DNA of 64,000 bases from Methanoplanus endosymbiosus (GTDB lineage: Archaea; Halobacteriota; Methanomicrobia; Methanomicrobiales; Methanomicrobiaceae), in contig NZ_CP096115.1 of assembly GCF_024662215.1 (NCBI RefSeq), positions 2,356,001-2,420,000 of the forward strand. Reading direction: 5' to 3'. Both the position numbers and the translations under genes were made by a program. This document shows, one piece after another, positions 43,927 to 53,193 of this stretch (the stretch's first letter is position 1; the number at the start of each line of letters is the position of its first letter). Below the pieces are notes generated by a model. It made no database searches, was not told where the DNA came from, and worked only from the letters and a program-made list of their open reading frames with translations.

Positions 43927-44691
43927 TTATTCTTCGGATGCTTCAGCTGTCTCTTCTTTAACTTCAGAAACTTCTGTTTCAGCTGCAACCTCTGTTGCCT
44001 CAGTTACTTCAGCAGTTTCTTCATTGTATATTTCTGGTTTCTTGAAGGACTCTTTGAGAATGACTTCCTCTACTCCTTCAACGTACTCAAAGATCTGGTA
44101 TATTGCTGATCCCTTGCCGTACATGTAATTCTTGTCATATGTGGTTCCGGGCGGGAGTATTACTGTAAGAATTCCGTCTGCAAGGTCCATCTCCATATCT
44201 TTTCCGCAGAAGAGTTTGAAGAGTGCTGCTGCCTGATCCTTTGGCTCTTCGATTACACTCTCGATTGTGTAATTGTAAGTGATCGTTTTTCCGGCGAGCA
44301 TGTGGTTGAAGTCAATCACTACGCGCTTTCCGACTACGTTTACAACAACTCCCTGTCTCTCTTCTGCCCGTACACGCATTCCGACTGTTGGTTTTTCCTT
44401 AAAGTCCTTTGTGAATGCTGAGCGGACGAGTTCCTGGTTTCTCTCTCCGTATGCTTTGTCAGGTGAGATTTCTATTGTGTACTCTGTTCCTGTCTCTTTG
44501 CCGATTAGATCTTCGTCAAGACCTGGGATGAGGTGGTTTCCGCCTACACGAACAACCATTGGCTCATAAATCTTCTCTTCTGAAAATGTTTTGTCTTCTT
44601 TTGCAACCTCTTCATAGGTTGTGTCAAAGATAATACCGTCGCTTTTGCCGGTATAACTGAGTCTGATGAAATCTCCTTCTTTGATTGTCAT
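43927..44691 (-). CDS. slyD: FKBP/SlyD-type peptidyl-prolyl isomerase
   Basis: About 254 residues from ATG 44691 (AGGTG upstream). The FKBP domain is residues 1-~85 and ~140-160: GDFIRLSYTGKSDGIIFDTT, GGNHLIPGLDEDLIG, YGERNQELV, and FNHMLAGKTITYNYTI. An IF (insert-in-flap) chaperone domain lies between. A C-terminal extension has a separate domain (MDLADGILTVILPPGTTYDK) and an acidic E/T/V-rich tail. It catalyses proline isomerisation and acts as a chaperone in the cytosol. The tail is unusual in length and composition. Confidence 0.9.
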   Translation of the reverse strand: MTIKEGDFIRLSYTGKSDGIIFDTTYEEVAKEDKTFSEEKIYEPMVVRVGGNHLIPGLDEDLIGKETGTEYTIEISPDKAYGERNQELVRSAFTKDFKEKPTVGMRVRAEERQGVVVNVVGKRVVIDFNHMLAGKTITYNYTIESVIEEPKDQAAALFKLFCGKDMEMDLADGILTVILPPGTTYDKNYMYGKGSAIYQIFEYVEGVEEVILKESFKKPEIYNEETAEVTEATEVAAETEVSEVKEETAEASEE

Positions 44692-44742
44692 TTTACACCT
44701 GTCTATATTTATTAGCAACCGTACCTAATATAAGGTGACATA

Positions 44743-45279
44743 ATGTTGTATGAGGTAGAGTCGAAAAACCGTGTGGAATCCATAGATGGCATTAAACAAA
44801 TTCTTGAGATGAACAATGCAGGATATCTCGGTGTCAGCATGCAGGATGATATGTATTACAATTCCCTGATAAGGGACTATGCTAAGACTGATGAAGCTCT
44901 CAGGATTAGAAATACAGGTGAATCTGCGGAACTGACATACAAAGGGCCGAAGGTTAAAACTGCGGGTGTGAAAGCAAGGGAGGAGTATAATGTCACCATC
45001 TCGTCTGCCGTGGATATGGAGAAGATACTCACGAGAACCGGATTTTTCATATCAAGGGGTGTTCAGAAGAGAAGGGAGGAGTACTCATTCATGGGCGCGA
45101 CTATTGCACTTGATATCGTTGAAGGGCTTGGACACTTTGTCGAGATAGAAATAATTTCGGAGGATAAGGACTCCGCTGCTTTGGAGATAAATAAAATCAA
45201 AGAATTTCTTGGAATTGACAGTGATAACATATCCACGTCATACCTTGAGATGATTATAAATAAAGAGGGTAATTTCTGA
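44743..45279 (+). CDS. cyaB: CYTH-domain protein (class IV adenylate cyclase/triphosphatase-like)
   Basis: A 178-residue CYTH fold. The N-terminal ExExK signature is EVESK, followed by DMYYNS, ALRIRNTGESAELTYKGP, REEYNVTI, KRREEYSF and ALDIVEGLGHFVEIE. Archaeal CYTH proteins of this group (CyaB family) may act as thiamine- or inorganic triphosphatases or make cAMP; the sequence does not decide. It is divergent from the FKBP gene with a 51-bp gap between starts and ends 31 bp before a structured repeat. Confidence 0.85.
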   Translation: MLYEVESKNRVESIDGIKQILEMNNAGYLGVSMQDDMYYNSLIRDYAKTDEALRIRNTGESAELTYKGPKVKTAGVKAREEYNVTISSAVDMEKILTRTGFFISRGVQKRREEYSFMGATIALDIVEGLGHFVEIEIISEDKDSAALEINKIKEFLGIDSDNISTSYLEMIINKEGNF

Positions 45280-45310
45280 ATATAGCCGGATATTTTTCAG
45301 TTATCTCCCG

Positions 45311-45394
45311 TGAAATATTCACATTCAATCACCTGAATGTTTCATCTGTTATCTGTGTGCAGGCAGAAATGCCGGTACATGGGTGACTTTTTTT
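45311..45394 (+). repeat. Structured repeat, subtype B, copy 1
   Basis: An 84-nt element: hairpin 1 (TGAAATATTCA/TGAATGTTTCA, 12-nt loop), linker TCTGTTATC, hairpin 2 (TGTGC-AG-GCA, GAAA tetraloop, TGC-CG-GTACA) and tail GGGTGAC plus seven T. It matches the copy at 60119-60202 in 78 of 84 positions. It sits between two convergent genes. Confidence 0.88.
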
Positions 45395-45418
45395 GCAGAA
45401 TATCTGCTTTTTTGTCCT

Positions 45419-46060
45419 TTAAAGGCTGTAGAGTTCAACCCTGATGTCTTTTGCATCCTCACCGAGTGTAATCATGGCGCATCTGCCGTCTGATGCAGGG
45501 CCTGGGTTTACAACGACGGTACCGTCAATCTCCTTAACGCCATGGTCATCATGGATATGCCCGCAGCATATCAGGTCATAATTTTTCATATGCTCTTTGA
45601 GAGCAGTACTTCCAACCGGATTTCCGCCTACATTATCCAGTGTACCAAAGGGCGGTGCGTGGGATATGAGAATATTGTGCACATTCTTTCTCATTCTCTT
45701 CTCGGCTGTAAAGAGAAGCTCCTCAATTTCCTCTTCCTGAAGTTCAAAGGGTGTGCAGAATGGTGTCGGGTTTGAACCTCCAAGGCCGACAAAAGTTATA
45801 TTGCCGATATCAAGTGCATTGCCGTGCATTGAGACAGCAGAAGAATCCTCCAGCTGCTCCAGGATGTCTTTCGGGTCGCAGTTTCCGGGAACTACAAAAC
45901 AGGGTACGTCAATTGATTCCAGCATGCCAATGGCCGGTTCTACAGGCCCCATCTCAGTCAGATCTCCTGAGATTAGGACAAAATCCGGGTCCAGTCCGAG
46001 GAATGCCTCCATCTTTCCGTAGTTGCCGTGCAGATCGGTCAATACGAGTATTTTCTTCAT
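45419..46060 (-). CDS. Calcineurin-like metallophosphoesterase
   Basis: A 213-residue protein with all five metal motifs: LTDLHGNYG (D, H), ISGDLTEMGP (D), PGNCD (N, D), LISHAPPFG (H) and CCGHIHDDHG (H x H). It belongs to the MJ0936/YfcE-like phosphodiesterases and would hydrolyse phosphodiesters or nucleotides in the cytosol. It is 9 nt downstream of a radical SAM gene on the same strand, forming a two-gene unit. The natural substrate is unknown. Confidence 0.87.
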   Translation of the reverse strand: MKKILVLTDLHGNYGKMEAFLGLDPDFVLISGDLTEMGPVEPAIGMLESIDVPCFVVPGNCDPKDILEQLEDSSAVSMHGNALDIGNITFVGLGGSNPTPFCTPFELQEEEIEELLFTAEKRMRKNVHNILISHAPPFGTLDNVGGNPVGSTALKEHMKNYDLICCGHIHDDHGVKEIDGTVVVNPGPASDGRCAMITLGEDAKDIRVELYSL

Positions 46061-46069
46061 ATTATCTGA

Positions 46070-47191
46070 TCATTTCTCCTGATTAAAAAACCTTGACCCG
46101 CTCTCACTCCAGTACCCGGTGACTTTGCCGTTGAGAGAGAGTTTTCCGAGTGTTTTGTTTACATCCGGAATCAGAGGCGCAGGGTTTTTGTATTCAAAGG
46201 GCGTTCCTGCAAGAGGGGTGAAGTAGTGTGAATGAACCTTGCCGTATCTGCATACCCATTTTATCTGTTCAAGTGTTAGTACCTGATCCTCCTTCTCTTC
46301 GCCCGGAAGGCCAATTATGTAGTCCACAACCGGAGTAAACCCAAATTCACGGCATAGTTCAACTGCTGATATAACATCTTCGGCAGTATGTCCCCTCCTT
46401 ATCTTCTTAAGCATTCTGTTGCTGCCCGACTGTGCGCCAAAATGGATCTTTTTATTGGAGCAGTAATCCGATATAAGTTCAAGAGACTTTTCTGTGACAA
46501 ATTCCGGTCTCACCTCGCTTGGGAATGTTCCGAGATAGACATTCTGGTCCTTCCTGAATGAAGATAGGAGTTTTTCCAGTTTTTCATAGTCAGGTGATGT
46601 GCCGGTTTTTGAACCGTACGCAAGTGAGTTCGGGCTGATAAACCTGACATCCCTGTACCCTGATGCAGCTTTAACAATACAGCCAATGCTCCTGTGCCTG
46701 ATGCTCTGCCCGAAGAGCCGTGGTGTCTGGCAGTAGGCGCAGCCATACGGACAGCCACGGCTTATCTCGACATAACCCTTAATCTTTGTAAAAGGTGGGT
46801 AGGCATCCGGAATTACACAGTAATCCTTCTCCCTGTAGCTGTCACCCGCTGCAACTCCTGCCGGCAGGGTTTTTGCCGGACTGTCGGGGTCAAGATACTT
46901 AAGCAGTGCCGGCAGGGAGTATTCTGCCTCTCCGACAACTACATAATCGGCAATCCCTGTGAATTTTTTATAGTCAGCACTCGGATGAGGGCCGCCGATG
47001 ATGGTTATGCAGTCCGCATCCCGGATTTCACCTGAAAAATGGTCTGCATTTACAGAGTTTAAGCTGTACAGTGTTATATCATCTTCAGGTTTTTCAACCG
47101 GAATCAGATCATAACCTGCCAGTTCGCAGGCAGCATACAGTGCGGCATATGAATTTCCGGCCCATTTTATATTTCTCCAGTTGATCTTCAT
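46070..47191 (-). CDS. B12-binding-domain radical SAM protein (MJ_1487-like family)
   Basis: A 373-residue protein. The N-terminal cobalamin-binding-like domain (ITIIGGPHPSADYKKF, VVVGEAEYSLPALLKYL) precedes a radical SAM domain with the cluster motif CPYGCAYC (C-x3-C-x2-C) and GAQSGSNRMLKKIRRGHTAE, VVDYIIGLPGEEKED. This arrangement matches the archaeal TIGR04013 family of unknown reaction. The enzyme would use SAM and a 4Fe-4S cluster for a radical reaction, perhaps methylation or methylthiolation. Pairing with a phosphoesterase is seen but unexplained. Confidence 0.8.
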   Translation of the reverse strand: MKINWRNIKWAGNSYAALYAACELAGYDLIPVEKPEDDITLYSLNSVNADHFSGEIRDADCITIIGGPHPSADYKKFTGIADYVVVGEAEYSLPALLKYLDPDSPAKTLPAGVAAGDSYREKDYCVIPDAYPPFTKIKGYVEISRGCPYGCAYCQTPRLFGQSIRHRSIGCIVKAASGYRDVRFISPNSLAYGSKTGTSPDYEKLEKLLSSFRKDQNVYLGTFPSEVRPEFVTEKSLELISDYCSNKKIHFGAQSGSNRMLKKIRRGHTAEDVISAVELCREFGFTPVVDYIIGLPGEEKEDQVLTLEQIKWVCRYGKVHSHYFTPLAGTPFEYKNPAPLIPDVNKTLGKLSLNGKVTGYWSESGSRFFNQEK

Positions 47192-47297
47192 AACTTAAGC
47201 CTGATTTTTCCGGAATTAAGGAACAATTCTGTTTTAATTCAGTTATATAATAATATTCTGCATTTGTCAGTAATTTCCGGCATCCGGCAGACAATAA

Positions 47298-47361
47298 TCT
47301 CCTATGAAACATTTGTTTCATCTGCCATCTATGAACCCGTAGGTTCGTGAATGACTATTTT
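47298..47361 (+). repeat. Structured repeat, subtype A, copy 2
   Basis: 64 nt with hairpin 1 (ATGAAACA/TGTTTCAT), linker CATCTGCCATCTATG, hairpin 2 (TATGAACC-CGTA-GGTTCGTG) and the tail AATGACTATTTT. It is 59/64 identical to the copy at 35111-35174, with all differences being transitions. It lies between two minus-strand radical SAM genes. Confidence 0.85.
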
Positions 47362-47404
47362 AAAACCGGACTTATAACCGGACTGTACAGATAATTCTGA
47401 TAAC

Positions 47405-48523
47405 TCACGGAATTATCTCACAGCCGTTGTACTTCTCATAGTCAAAATCCCCCTCAGATATTATACCCTTCTCTGTCAGCTCTTTTATCTCCGGAATTTT
47501 GCTCTCAATACATTCTTTGAGATGTCTTACCGAACTTTTTACAATCTCTCTTCCCTCCACTGGCCAGGGTTTTATTATATTGGAATAGAGGCATCTTCCG
47601 CCGCAGAAATCCTTTATGTCACAGTCTGTACAGTCCCCTTTTATCTCTGATTTAAGAATGTCAGCGGGGTCTGTATCATAGATATTTCCGCAGTAATAGT
47701 CCTCAAGCCCGGCCATACAGGGACATGGTGCAATATTTCCGTCCGTTAAAATGGCGTAATTGTATATGCCGGCTCCGCATCTGATTGGATTTACCTGATT
47801 ACCTTTCAGGATCTCCCCTGTTGTTGCAGCAAATGGGTACCACCTCATAAACTCGCCCTCTTTAAGTTTTCTGAGCCAGTAAGCGGTAAGTTTTGATATT
47901 CCCGGATTGTATGAATTGTCCATCCAGTCCTGAAATCCCGGTCTTAAACTGTAATCATACCAGAAATTTGCGTCAAGCTGCCAGTGGATGGAGTCAAACC
48001 TGAAGTTATCCTGGTTCTGAAGGTGAAGGACGGATTTGCAGATGTCTGTCCTTTCAGCAACCGTCATTCTTGCGATAATCTCTCCTTTAAATCCTCTCTC
48101 TCTTATATCCTTCAGATTTTCAGAGATCTTCCTGTACACTCCCCTGCCTCTGTATCCGTCTGTAGTCTCCTCATCGCCGTCTATTGATAGGAAGATGTAT
48201 GATATTTTACTTAAATACTCATCTTTCAGCCGGTCAAGAAAGATTCCGTTTGTATAAATCAGAAAAGATGAATTTTCTGCCCTGTCCATAATCTCTTCAA
48301 TCAGGTTTATCCTGAGAAGAGGCTCTCCTCCGTAGAAGAGAATACTGGCATTTTTGTCTTTGGACAGGAAATTACAGAGTGTCTCAATGCTGTATTCAAT
48401 TTCCGGCGGCGTATCTGACATTTTAAAACTGTCATAGTCGCTGTCCGGAACAATGAATGCCTTATCCCTGCAGTATGTGCAGCAGAGGTTACACTCATCA
48501 GTTAAAATAAGATGATAATACAA
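47405..48523 (-). CDS. Putative peptide-modifying radical SAM/SPASM enzyme (AF_1577-like)
   Basis: A 372-residue protein starting YYHLILTDECNLCCTYC, with the radical SAM motif C-x3-C-x2-C. SILFYGGEPLLRINLIEEI and FLIYTNGIFLDRL follow. The C-terminal SPASM-like region has CGAGIYNYAILTDGNIAPCP and CTDCDIKDFCGGRC, enough cysteines for auxiliary clusters. This fits the archaeal TIGR04084 family proposed to modify peptides. No short precursor-peptide gene is seen beside it, so the substrate may be a larger protein or lie elsewhere. Confidence 0.82.
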   Translation of the reverse strand: MYYHLILTDECNLCCTYCRDKAFIVPDSDYDSFKMSDTPPEIEYSIETLCNFLSKDKNASILFYGGEPLLRINLIEEIMDRAENSSFLIYTNGIFLDRLKDEYLSKISYIFLSIDGDEETTDGYRGRGVYRKISENLKDIRERGFKGEIIARMTVAERTDICKSVLHLQNQDNFRFDSIHWQLDANFWYDYSLRPGFQDWMDNSYNPGISKLTAYWLRKLKEGEFMRWYPFAATTGEILKGNQVNPIRCGAGIYNYAILTDGNIAPCPCMAGLEDYYCGNIYDTDPADILKSEIKGDCTDCDIKDFCGGRCLYSNIIKPWPVEGREIVKSSVRHLKECIESKIPEIKELTEKGIISEGDFDYEKYNGCEIIP

Positions 48524-48542
48524 GATAGCACCGCGAATTTTT

Positions 48543-48947
48543 TTACTCTTCGATAAAAATTATGCCTTTATCGCCGTCAACTTCTGCTGTCATGCCATCC
48601 TTTAGTACACTGATATCCTGTGAGGGTCTGTCCACCATCGGGATGTCGGCTATTATTGCACCTGTGGCAATTATCGTCTCTGCTTCGTTGTTTATGATTG
48701 CAGCCGGTGCTTTGCCATTTTTTTTCAGGGCATATACTATATATGATCCGACTGTGGAGCCTTTTCCGTAAGGGAAGATGAGCACTTTTCCGGCTATGGA
48801 CCTGCCTTCAATTGCATGCCCTTTCTCCATAACCACTCCTGTCTCCGGATCAACCCCTGACAGGAATGAAATCGGGTCTTTACTTACAATAATCTCGCCT
48901 TTAGCTTTCCCTTTGGAAATACCCCTGCACTGGATTGTAAAAGACAT
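48543..48947 (-). CDS. Phosphomevalonate dehydratase small subunit (aconitase X swivel domain, DUF126)
   Basis: A 134-residue single-domain protein: ITIQCRGISKGKAKGE-like start, then VMEKGHAIEGRSIAGKVLIF, the conserved GKGSTVGSYIVYAL and ADIPMVDRPSQDI. DUF126 proteins form the swivel subunit of the archaeal phosphomevalonate dehydratase, which makes trans-anhydromevalonate phosphate in the modified mevalonate pathway for isoprenoid lipids. The large DUF521 subunit is not in this window. The gene is 19 nt upstream of the radical SAM/SPASM gene, on the same strand. Confidence 0.88.
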   Translation of the reverse strand: MSFTIQCRGISKGKAKGEIIVSKDPISFLSGVDPETGVVMEKGHAIEGRSIAGKVLIFPYGKGSTVGSYIVYALKKNGKAPAAIINNEAETIIATGAIIADIPMVDRPSQDISVLKDGMTAEVDGDKGIIFIEE

Positions 48948-48985
48948 ATCTAATAAATGTTGTAAGATTAAGATATAAAGTAATC

Positions 48986-50158
48986 ATGGATGAATCAGTC
49001 TGCAACAATTCCGGAGATAATTTTTCAAAACCGGGACTACAGGAACTAAATGAACAGTTGCAGGATTTAAGGGTTAAGCTTGATATCCTCAACAGGGAGA
49101 TTAACAATCTCCAAAAGGAAAATACACTGCTGAAAAGGGAGAATGAGCAGTTAAAGCGCCCTCCCCTCTTTGTGGCAACTGTTATAGACATTCTTGACAG
49201 TGGTGAGGTTTATCTGCGCCAGCAGGGCAATAATCAGGAATATATTACGCAGGCCATTGATAGTCTAAATGGGCAGATAAAAGCCGGAATGAAGGTTGCT
49301 GTCAATAATGCGCTCTCTATTGTCAGGATTGTCGGCAATACCTTTGACACCCGCGTGCGTGTAATGGAGCTTGAAGAATCCCCGAATGTCAGTTTTGATA
49401 TGATCGGGGGACTCAGGAATGAGATTGAGGAAGTCAGGGAGGCGGTGGAATACCCACTGACGCGCCCTGAAGTCTTTGAGAAGATAGGTGTTGAACCTCC
49501 GAAGGGAATTTTACTGTTCGGGCCTCCCGGAACAGGTAAGACAATGATTGCAAAGGCTGTGGCAAACCGTGCCAATGCCACCTTTATACGGATGTCCGGC
49601 AGTGAACTTGTCCATAAATTCATAGGTGAGGGTGCCCAGATGGTCAGGGATCTCTTCTTACTTGCAAGGGAGAGGTCGCCATCCATTGTATTCATAGATG
49701 AAATTGACTCCATCGGAAGCATGAGAACCCAGGACGGGACTTCAGGAAGTGCTGAGGTGCAGAGGACACTTATGCAGCTTTTAGCCGAGATGGACGGGTT
49801 TGACAACCGTGGCAATGTCAGGATAATGGCAGCCACCAACAGAGTGGATATGCTTGACCCGGCACTCCTCCGCCCCGGACGTTTTGACAGGATTCTTGAG
49901 GTGTCACTTCCGGATGAGACCGCCAGATATGACATCTTAAAGATCCACTCATCCAGAATGAATGTAAATGATGTATCACTTGACAAACTGGTTGACCTGA
50001 CTGAGAATATGACCGGGGCTGAACTCCAGTCCATATGCCGTGAGGCAGGTATGAATGCTGTCAGGAACAATGCCGAATATGTAACATTTGATGACTTCAT
50101 CTATTCCATTGACAAGGTCACTAAGAAGACCGGTTCAACGGATATAATGTATATGTGA
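48986..50158 (+). CDS. pan: Proteasome-activating nucleotidase PAN, paralogue 1
   Basis: A 390-residue AAA ATPase. The N-terminal coiled coil covers about 15-55 (LNEQLQDLRVKLDILNREI), then an OB domain (PPLFVATVIDILDSGEVYL). The AAA module has Walker A GPPGTGKT (about 178-185), Walker B IVFIDEID and the second region of homology [20 protein letters not shown]. It unfolds substrates for the 20S proteasome. The C-terminus DIMYM ends in M-Y-M, a hydrophobic-Tyr-X (HbYX) motif that opens the proteasome gate. Confidence 0.94.
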   Translation: MDESVCNNSGDNFSKPGLQELNEQLQDLRVKLDILNREINNLQKENTLLKRENEQLKRPPLFVATVIDILDSGEVYLRQQGNNQEYITQAIDSLNGQIKAGMKVAVNNALSIVRIVGNTFDTRVRVMELEESPNVSFDMIGGLRNEIEEVREAVEYPLTRPEVFEKIGVEPPKGILLFGPPGTGKTMIAKAVANRANATFIRMSGSELVHKFIGEGAQMVRDLFLLARERSPSIVFIDEIDSIGSMRTQDGTSGSAEVQRTLMQLLAEMDGFDNRGNVRIMAATNRVDMLDPALLRPGRFDRILEVSLPDETARYDILKIHSSRMNVNDVSLDKLVDLTENMTGAELQSICREAGMNAVRNNAEYVTFDDFIYSIDKVTKKTGSTDIMYM

Positions 50159-50598
50159 TTGGAATGAATCTTCTGCTCATTCAGAAGGAGGGTATAGATC
50201 TTTATCAGACCCTTCTTGCATCAGAGACGAGCAGGGACATTCTCAGATTTTACCGGCCGGAACGGGTGGATTGCGGTGTTATTATCCCAAACTCCACTCT
50301 TGGCGGCTCTTTATCCTTATTAGCTGAGATCAGGTGGTATATCCGGCGCTATGTCGTCTCTGTTCTCTTTGAAGTATCTCCTGATATATACTGCTCTGAA
50401 ATTTTTGCAGGGGAGTTATATGGCAGAAATTTAAAGCTCAGTGATGCCAGTGAAAATGCAGGGCTTATAGGGATTAAGGACGGTTTTATCTATAGGAAAA
50501 TGAGGATGGAAACTAATTCCAAAAAAGAGGACTACCCTGATTTCTGTGGGGGCTGTGACCGCGTTCTTGAGGTCAGATACAGCAGATCAGAGGATTAG
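50155..50598 (+). CDS. Conserved-looking protein of unknown function between the two PAN genes
   Basis: A 147-residue protein, with a start at GTG 50155 overlapping the PAN stop (GTGA), or ATG 50164 (MNLLLIQKEG). I do not recognise the family. Visible features are an alpha/beta-type start, IIPNSTLGGSLSLLAEIRWY, and a C-terminal FCGGCDRV with a C-x2-C pair. No membrane helix is present. The 4-nt overlap makes it part of the PAN 1 transcript, so a role near the proteasome is possible but unproven. Confidence 0.6.
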   Translation: MIGMNLLLIQKEGIDLYQTLLASETSRDILRFYRPERVDCGVIIPNSTLGGSLSLLAEIRWYIRRYVVSVLFEVSPDIYCSEIFAGELYGRNLKLSDASENAGLIGIKDGFIYRKMRMETNSKKEDYPDFCGGCDRVLEVRYSRSED

Positions 50599-50647
50599 TT
50601 TTGGACTTTTCAGGCGGAAGATCGTCTGCATCGTCAGTTGCCGGATT

Positions 50648-51886
50648 TCAGGCAAACATCACTCCGTCATTGGTGCTCTTCATGTGGTTCTTTATCTCGC
50701 TTCCCACTTTATCTGTCGCCTGGATGAAATCGTCCATTCCCACATGATCCTTCTCATTTCTCAGAGCAAACATACCGGCTTCAGTGCATATGGCTCTCAG
50801 TTCTGAACCGTTCATCCCCTCTGTAAGTTTTGATATATTTTCAAGCGACAGTTTATTTGATATATTCATCCCGTCTGTATGAATTTTTAGGATTGAAAGC
50901 CTTCCTTCGTAGTCAGGCAGGGGTATCTCAATAATCCGGTCAAAACGTCCGGGACGGAGGAGTGCCGGGTCAAGTATGTCAATCCTGTTGGTTGCACCGA
51001 TAATTTTGACATCCCCTCTTGCCTCAAAGCCGTCAAGGTCAGCTAAGAGCTGCATGAGTGTTCTCTGGACTTCCCGGTCACCTGATGTTATTCCTTCTGT
51101 TCTGTGTGCGCCTACTGCGTCTATCTCATCTATGAATATTATTGACGGTGCTGATTTTCTTGCAAGTTCAAAAAGCTCCCTTACAAGCCTTGCGCCCTCT
51201 CCGATATATTTCTGGACCAGTTCAGAACCGACAACCCTCAGGAATTTTGCCTCGGTATGGTGTGCCACAGCCTTTGCAAGAAGGGTTTTTCCGGTCCCCG
51301 GAGGGCCGTACAGCAGCACACCTTTGGGCGGAGTAATTCCGATTCTGGCAAATATTTCCGGTTTTGTCAGAGGAAGTTCAACAGCTTCCCTAATCTCGGT
51401 TATCTGATATTCAAGTCCTCCCACGTCATCGTAGGTCTCCTCCGGAATATTACTTATTTCCATTCCATAGACCTGATTGTCAAAGGATTCCGGCAGAATA
51501 TCAACTATTGTTAATGACTGCTGGTTTAGTGTACATCGTACACCCTGTTTTAAGTCCTTACTGTCTATAAAACCAGATGCACGCACCATGAATTTAGGCC
51601 CTGCGCTTGACTGGACGACATATCTGTTGTCGCCCGCAATGTCGGTAATTGTGCCGATTATCAGCGGCGGGCTTCTTAATTTTTCGACCTCCCCTTTCAG
51701 TTTCCGGATCTCGCGTTCAAACCTGATCTTCTGCGTCTCAATAAAGCGCTTCTCTGACTCAAGCTGCCTTAATTCCTCGCGAATTTCAAGGTTTCTCTTC
51801 TCAAGACCGGAAATCCTGTCAAGAAGGTACCTTGTTACATCCTCCTCATTCAGTGATTCAGATTTTTTTGTCTGGCTGTCTGCCAT
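50648..51886 (-). CDS. pan: Proteasome-activating nucleotidase PAN, paralogue 2
   Basis: About 412 residues from ATG 51886 (GAGG 6 nt upstream). It has an N-terminal coiled coil (about 15-75), an OB domain ([19 protein letters not shown]) and an AAA module: Walker A GPPGTGKT, Walker [29 protein letters not shown]. It ends GVMFA, i.e. hydrophobic-Phe-X rather than the standard HbYX. Together with the paralogue at 48986 this gives two ATPases that could form separate or mixed rings on the 20S core. It is convergent with the 147-residue gene. Confidence 0.94.
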   Translation of the reverse strand: MADSQTKKSESLNEEDVTRYLLDRISGLEKRNLEIREELRQLESEKRFIETQKIRFEREIRKLKGEVEKLRSPPLIIGTITDIAGDNRYVVQSSAGPKFMVRASGFIDSKDLKQGVRCTLNQQSLTIVDILPESFDNQVYGMEISNIPEETYDDVGGLEYQITEIREAVELPLTKPEIFARIGITPPKGVLLYGPPGTGKTLLAKAVAHHTEAKFLRVVGSELVQKYIGEGARLVRELFELARKSAPSIIFIDEIDAVGAHRTEGITSGDREVQRTLMQLLADLDGFEARGDVKIIGATNRIDILDPALLRPGRFDRIIEIPLPDYEGRLSILKIHTDGMNISNKLSLENISKLTEGMNGSELRAICTEAGMFALRNEKDHVGMDDFIQATDKVGSEIKNHMKSTNDGVMFA

Positions 51887-51942
51887 CCGTTTCCTCAAAT
51901 AGGTATATAGGTTTTGTTTGATATATAGATGTTTAGATTTTT

Positions 51943-52455
51943 ATGACAGAGTGTGAGGTTTGCGGAGAAACGATCCGGGGAAAACCCGTTCTCGTCCAGA
52001 TTGGCGGTGCCAGAATGCGTGTGTGCAGTAAATGCTCTAAGCTTGGCACAGTTCTGGAGAGGCCTGGTGCAGAAGCACTGGCAAAGCAGGCCGGCAAAAT
52101 TAAGTCTATAAGGCCGGGTGCTTCTTCAGGCACGTCAGCACCAAGGAGACGTCCCAGAGATGTCTTCGACATGATGGATGGTGATATTGTGGATGATTTC
52201 TCTTCAAGAGTCAGAGAGGGAAGGGAGGCGCTCGGCCTCTCTCAGAAGGAACTTGCCCTGAATATTAAAGAGAAGGAGGGCCTGATAAAGAAGATTGAGA
52301 AGGGAATGATTCCGGAAGACGGTGTCAGAAAGAAGATTGAGAATGCCCTTAATATTAAGCTCATTGAGTCCTCAGATACGGATGTCAGGTCTGAGAAATC
52401 CGGCCCTGTTACCCCGACTCTTGGCGATATGATGAAGCTTAAGAGATCAAAATAA
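51943..52455 (+). CDS. mbf1: Multiprotein bridging factor 1 homologue (archaeal MBF1)
   Basis: A 170-residue protein. The N-terminal zinc ribbon has CEVCGE and CSKCSK. A basic linker (SAPRRRPRD) leads to an XRE-type helix-turn-helix at about 85-145 ([36 protein letters not shown]). Archaeal MBF1 binds the small ribosomal subunit and influences translation or transcription. It starts at ATG 51943 directly after an AT-rich box and is followed by the triosephosphate isomerase gene after 14 nt. Confidence 0.92.
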   Translation: MTECEVCGETIRGKPVLVQIGGARMRVCSKCSKLGTVLERPGAEALAKQAGKIKSIRPGASSGTSAPRRRPRDVFDMMDGDIVDDFSSRVREGREALGLSQKELALNIKEKEGLIKKIEKGMIPEDGVRKKIENALNIKLIESSDTDVRSEKSGPVTPTLGDMMKLKRSK

Positions 52456-52469
52456 GGGGGAAGGATATT

Positions 52470-53147
52470 ATGGCAAAGAGATTTCCTGAGATAATTATTA
52501 ATTTCAAGATCTATACTGAAGGATTTGGCAAAGCAGGACACAGCATTGCCAAAGCGGCTGAGATGGTGATGAATGAGACCGGAGTTATCATCGGTATTGC
52601 TCCGGGCTACATGGATCTCCACCCGATGTCAGTGCACTACTCCCTGCCTGTATATGCACAGCATATAGATCCTGTAAAACCCGGCGCGGGCACAGGTCAT
52701 ATACTTGCGGATGCTGTTGTCTCAGCCGGTGCATGCGGCACTCTAATCAACCATTCGGAAAAGAGGCTTACACTTGCTGATGTCTCGCTTGCTGTGGAGA
52801 TTGCAAAGTCTGTTCATCTTGAGACAATTGTCTGTACCAATGATGTATTTACAAGTGCTGCGGCAGCAGCGTTCTCTCCGGAATTCATTGCAATCGAGCC
52901 GCCTGAGCTGATAGGGTCAGGTGTTTCAGTATCGACAGCTGATCCCGGAATAATTAACAATTCTGTCTCTGCTGTAAAGAATATCAGCGGGGATACAAAG
53001 GTTCTTGCAGGTGCGGGCATCCATTCCGGAAACTGTGTTAAGACAGCTATGGAACTTGGTGCAGACGGAGTTCTGCTGGCATCCGGGGTTGTAAAGGCAA
53101 AGGACCCCTATGCAGTCCTCACCGATCTTGCAGGCGGGGTTATCTGA
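52470..53147 (+). CDS. tpiA: Triosephosphate isomerase
   Basis: A 225-residue archaeal-type TPI, shorter than the ~250 of bacteria. Substrate-binding Asn and Lys are in INFKIYTEG (K13). The catalytic His is in LINHSEKR and the catalytic Glu in [12 protein letters not shown], with the phosphate loop at GAGIHSGN and GVLLASG. It interconverts dihydroxyacetone phosphate and glyceraldehyde 3-phosphate in gluconeogenesis. GGGGGAAGGA precedes ATG 52470. It is co-directional with MBF1. Confidence 0.96.
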   Translation: MAKRFPEIIINFKIYTEGFGKAGHSIAKAAEMVMNETGVIIGIAPGYMDLHPMSVHYSLPVYAQHIDPVKPGAGTGHILADAVVSAGACGTLINHSEKRLTLADVSLAVEIAKSVHLETIVCTNDVFTSAAAAAFSPEFIAIEPPELIGSGVSVSTADPGIINNSVSAVKNISGDTKVLAGAGIHSGNCVKTAMELGADGVLLASGVVKAKDPYAVLTDLAGGVI

Positions 53148-53193
53148 CCGGAATTTTAAAATAATTGTATTATATTCTTTTTTTAATGTTTTT

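Noticed and set aside
45751-46086. 111-codon plus-strand frame opposite the metallophosphoesterase
   Set aside because: The minus strand has all five metallophosphoesterase motifs; the plus frame has none.
47192-47404. Search for a radical SAM precursor peptide in the gap between the two radical SAM genes
   Set aside because: The gap holds the structured repeat and no short frame with a ribosome site and Cys/Gly-rich core.
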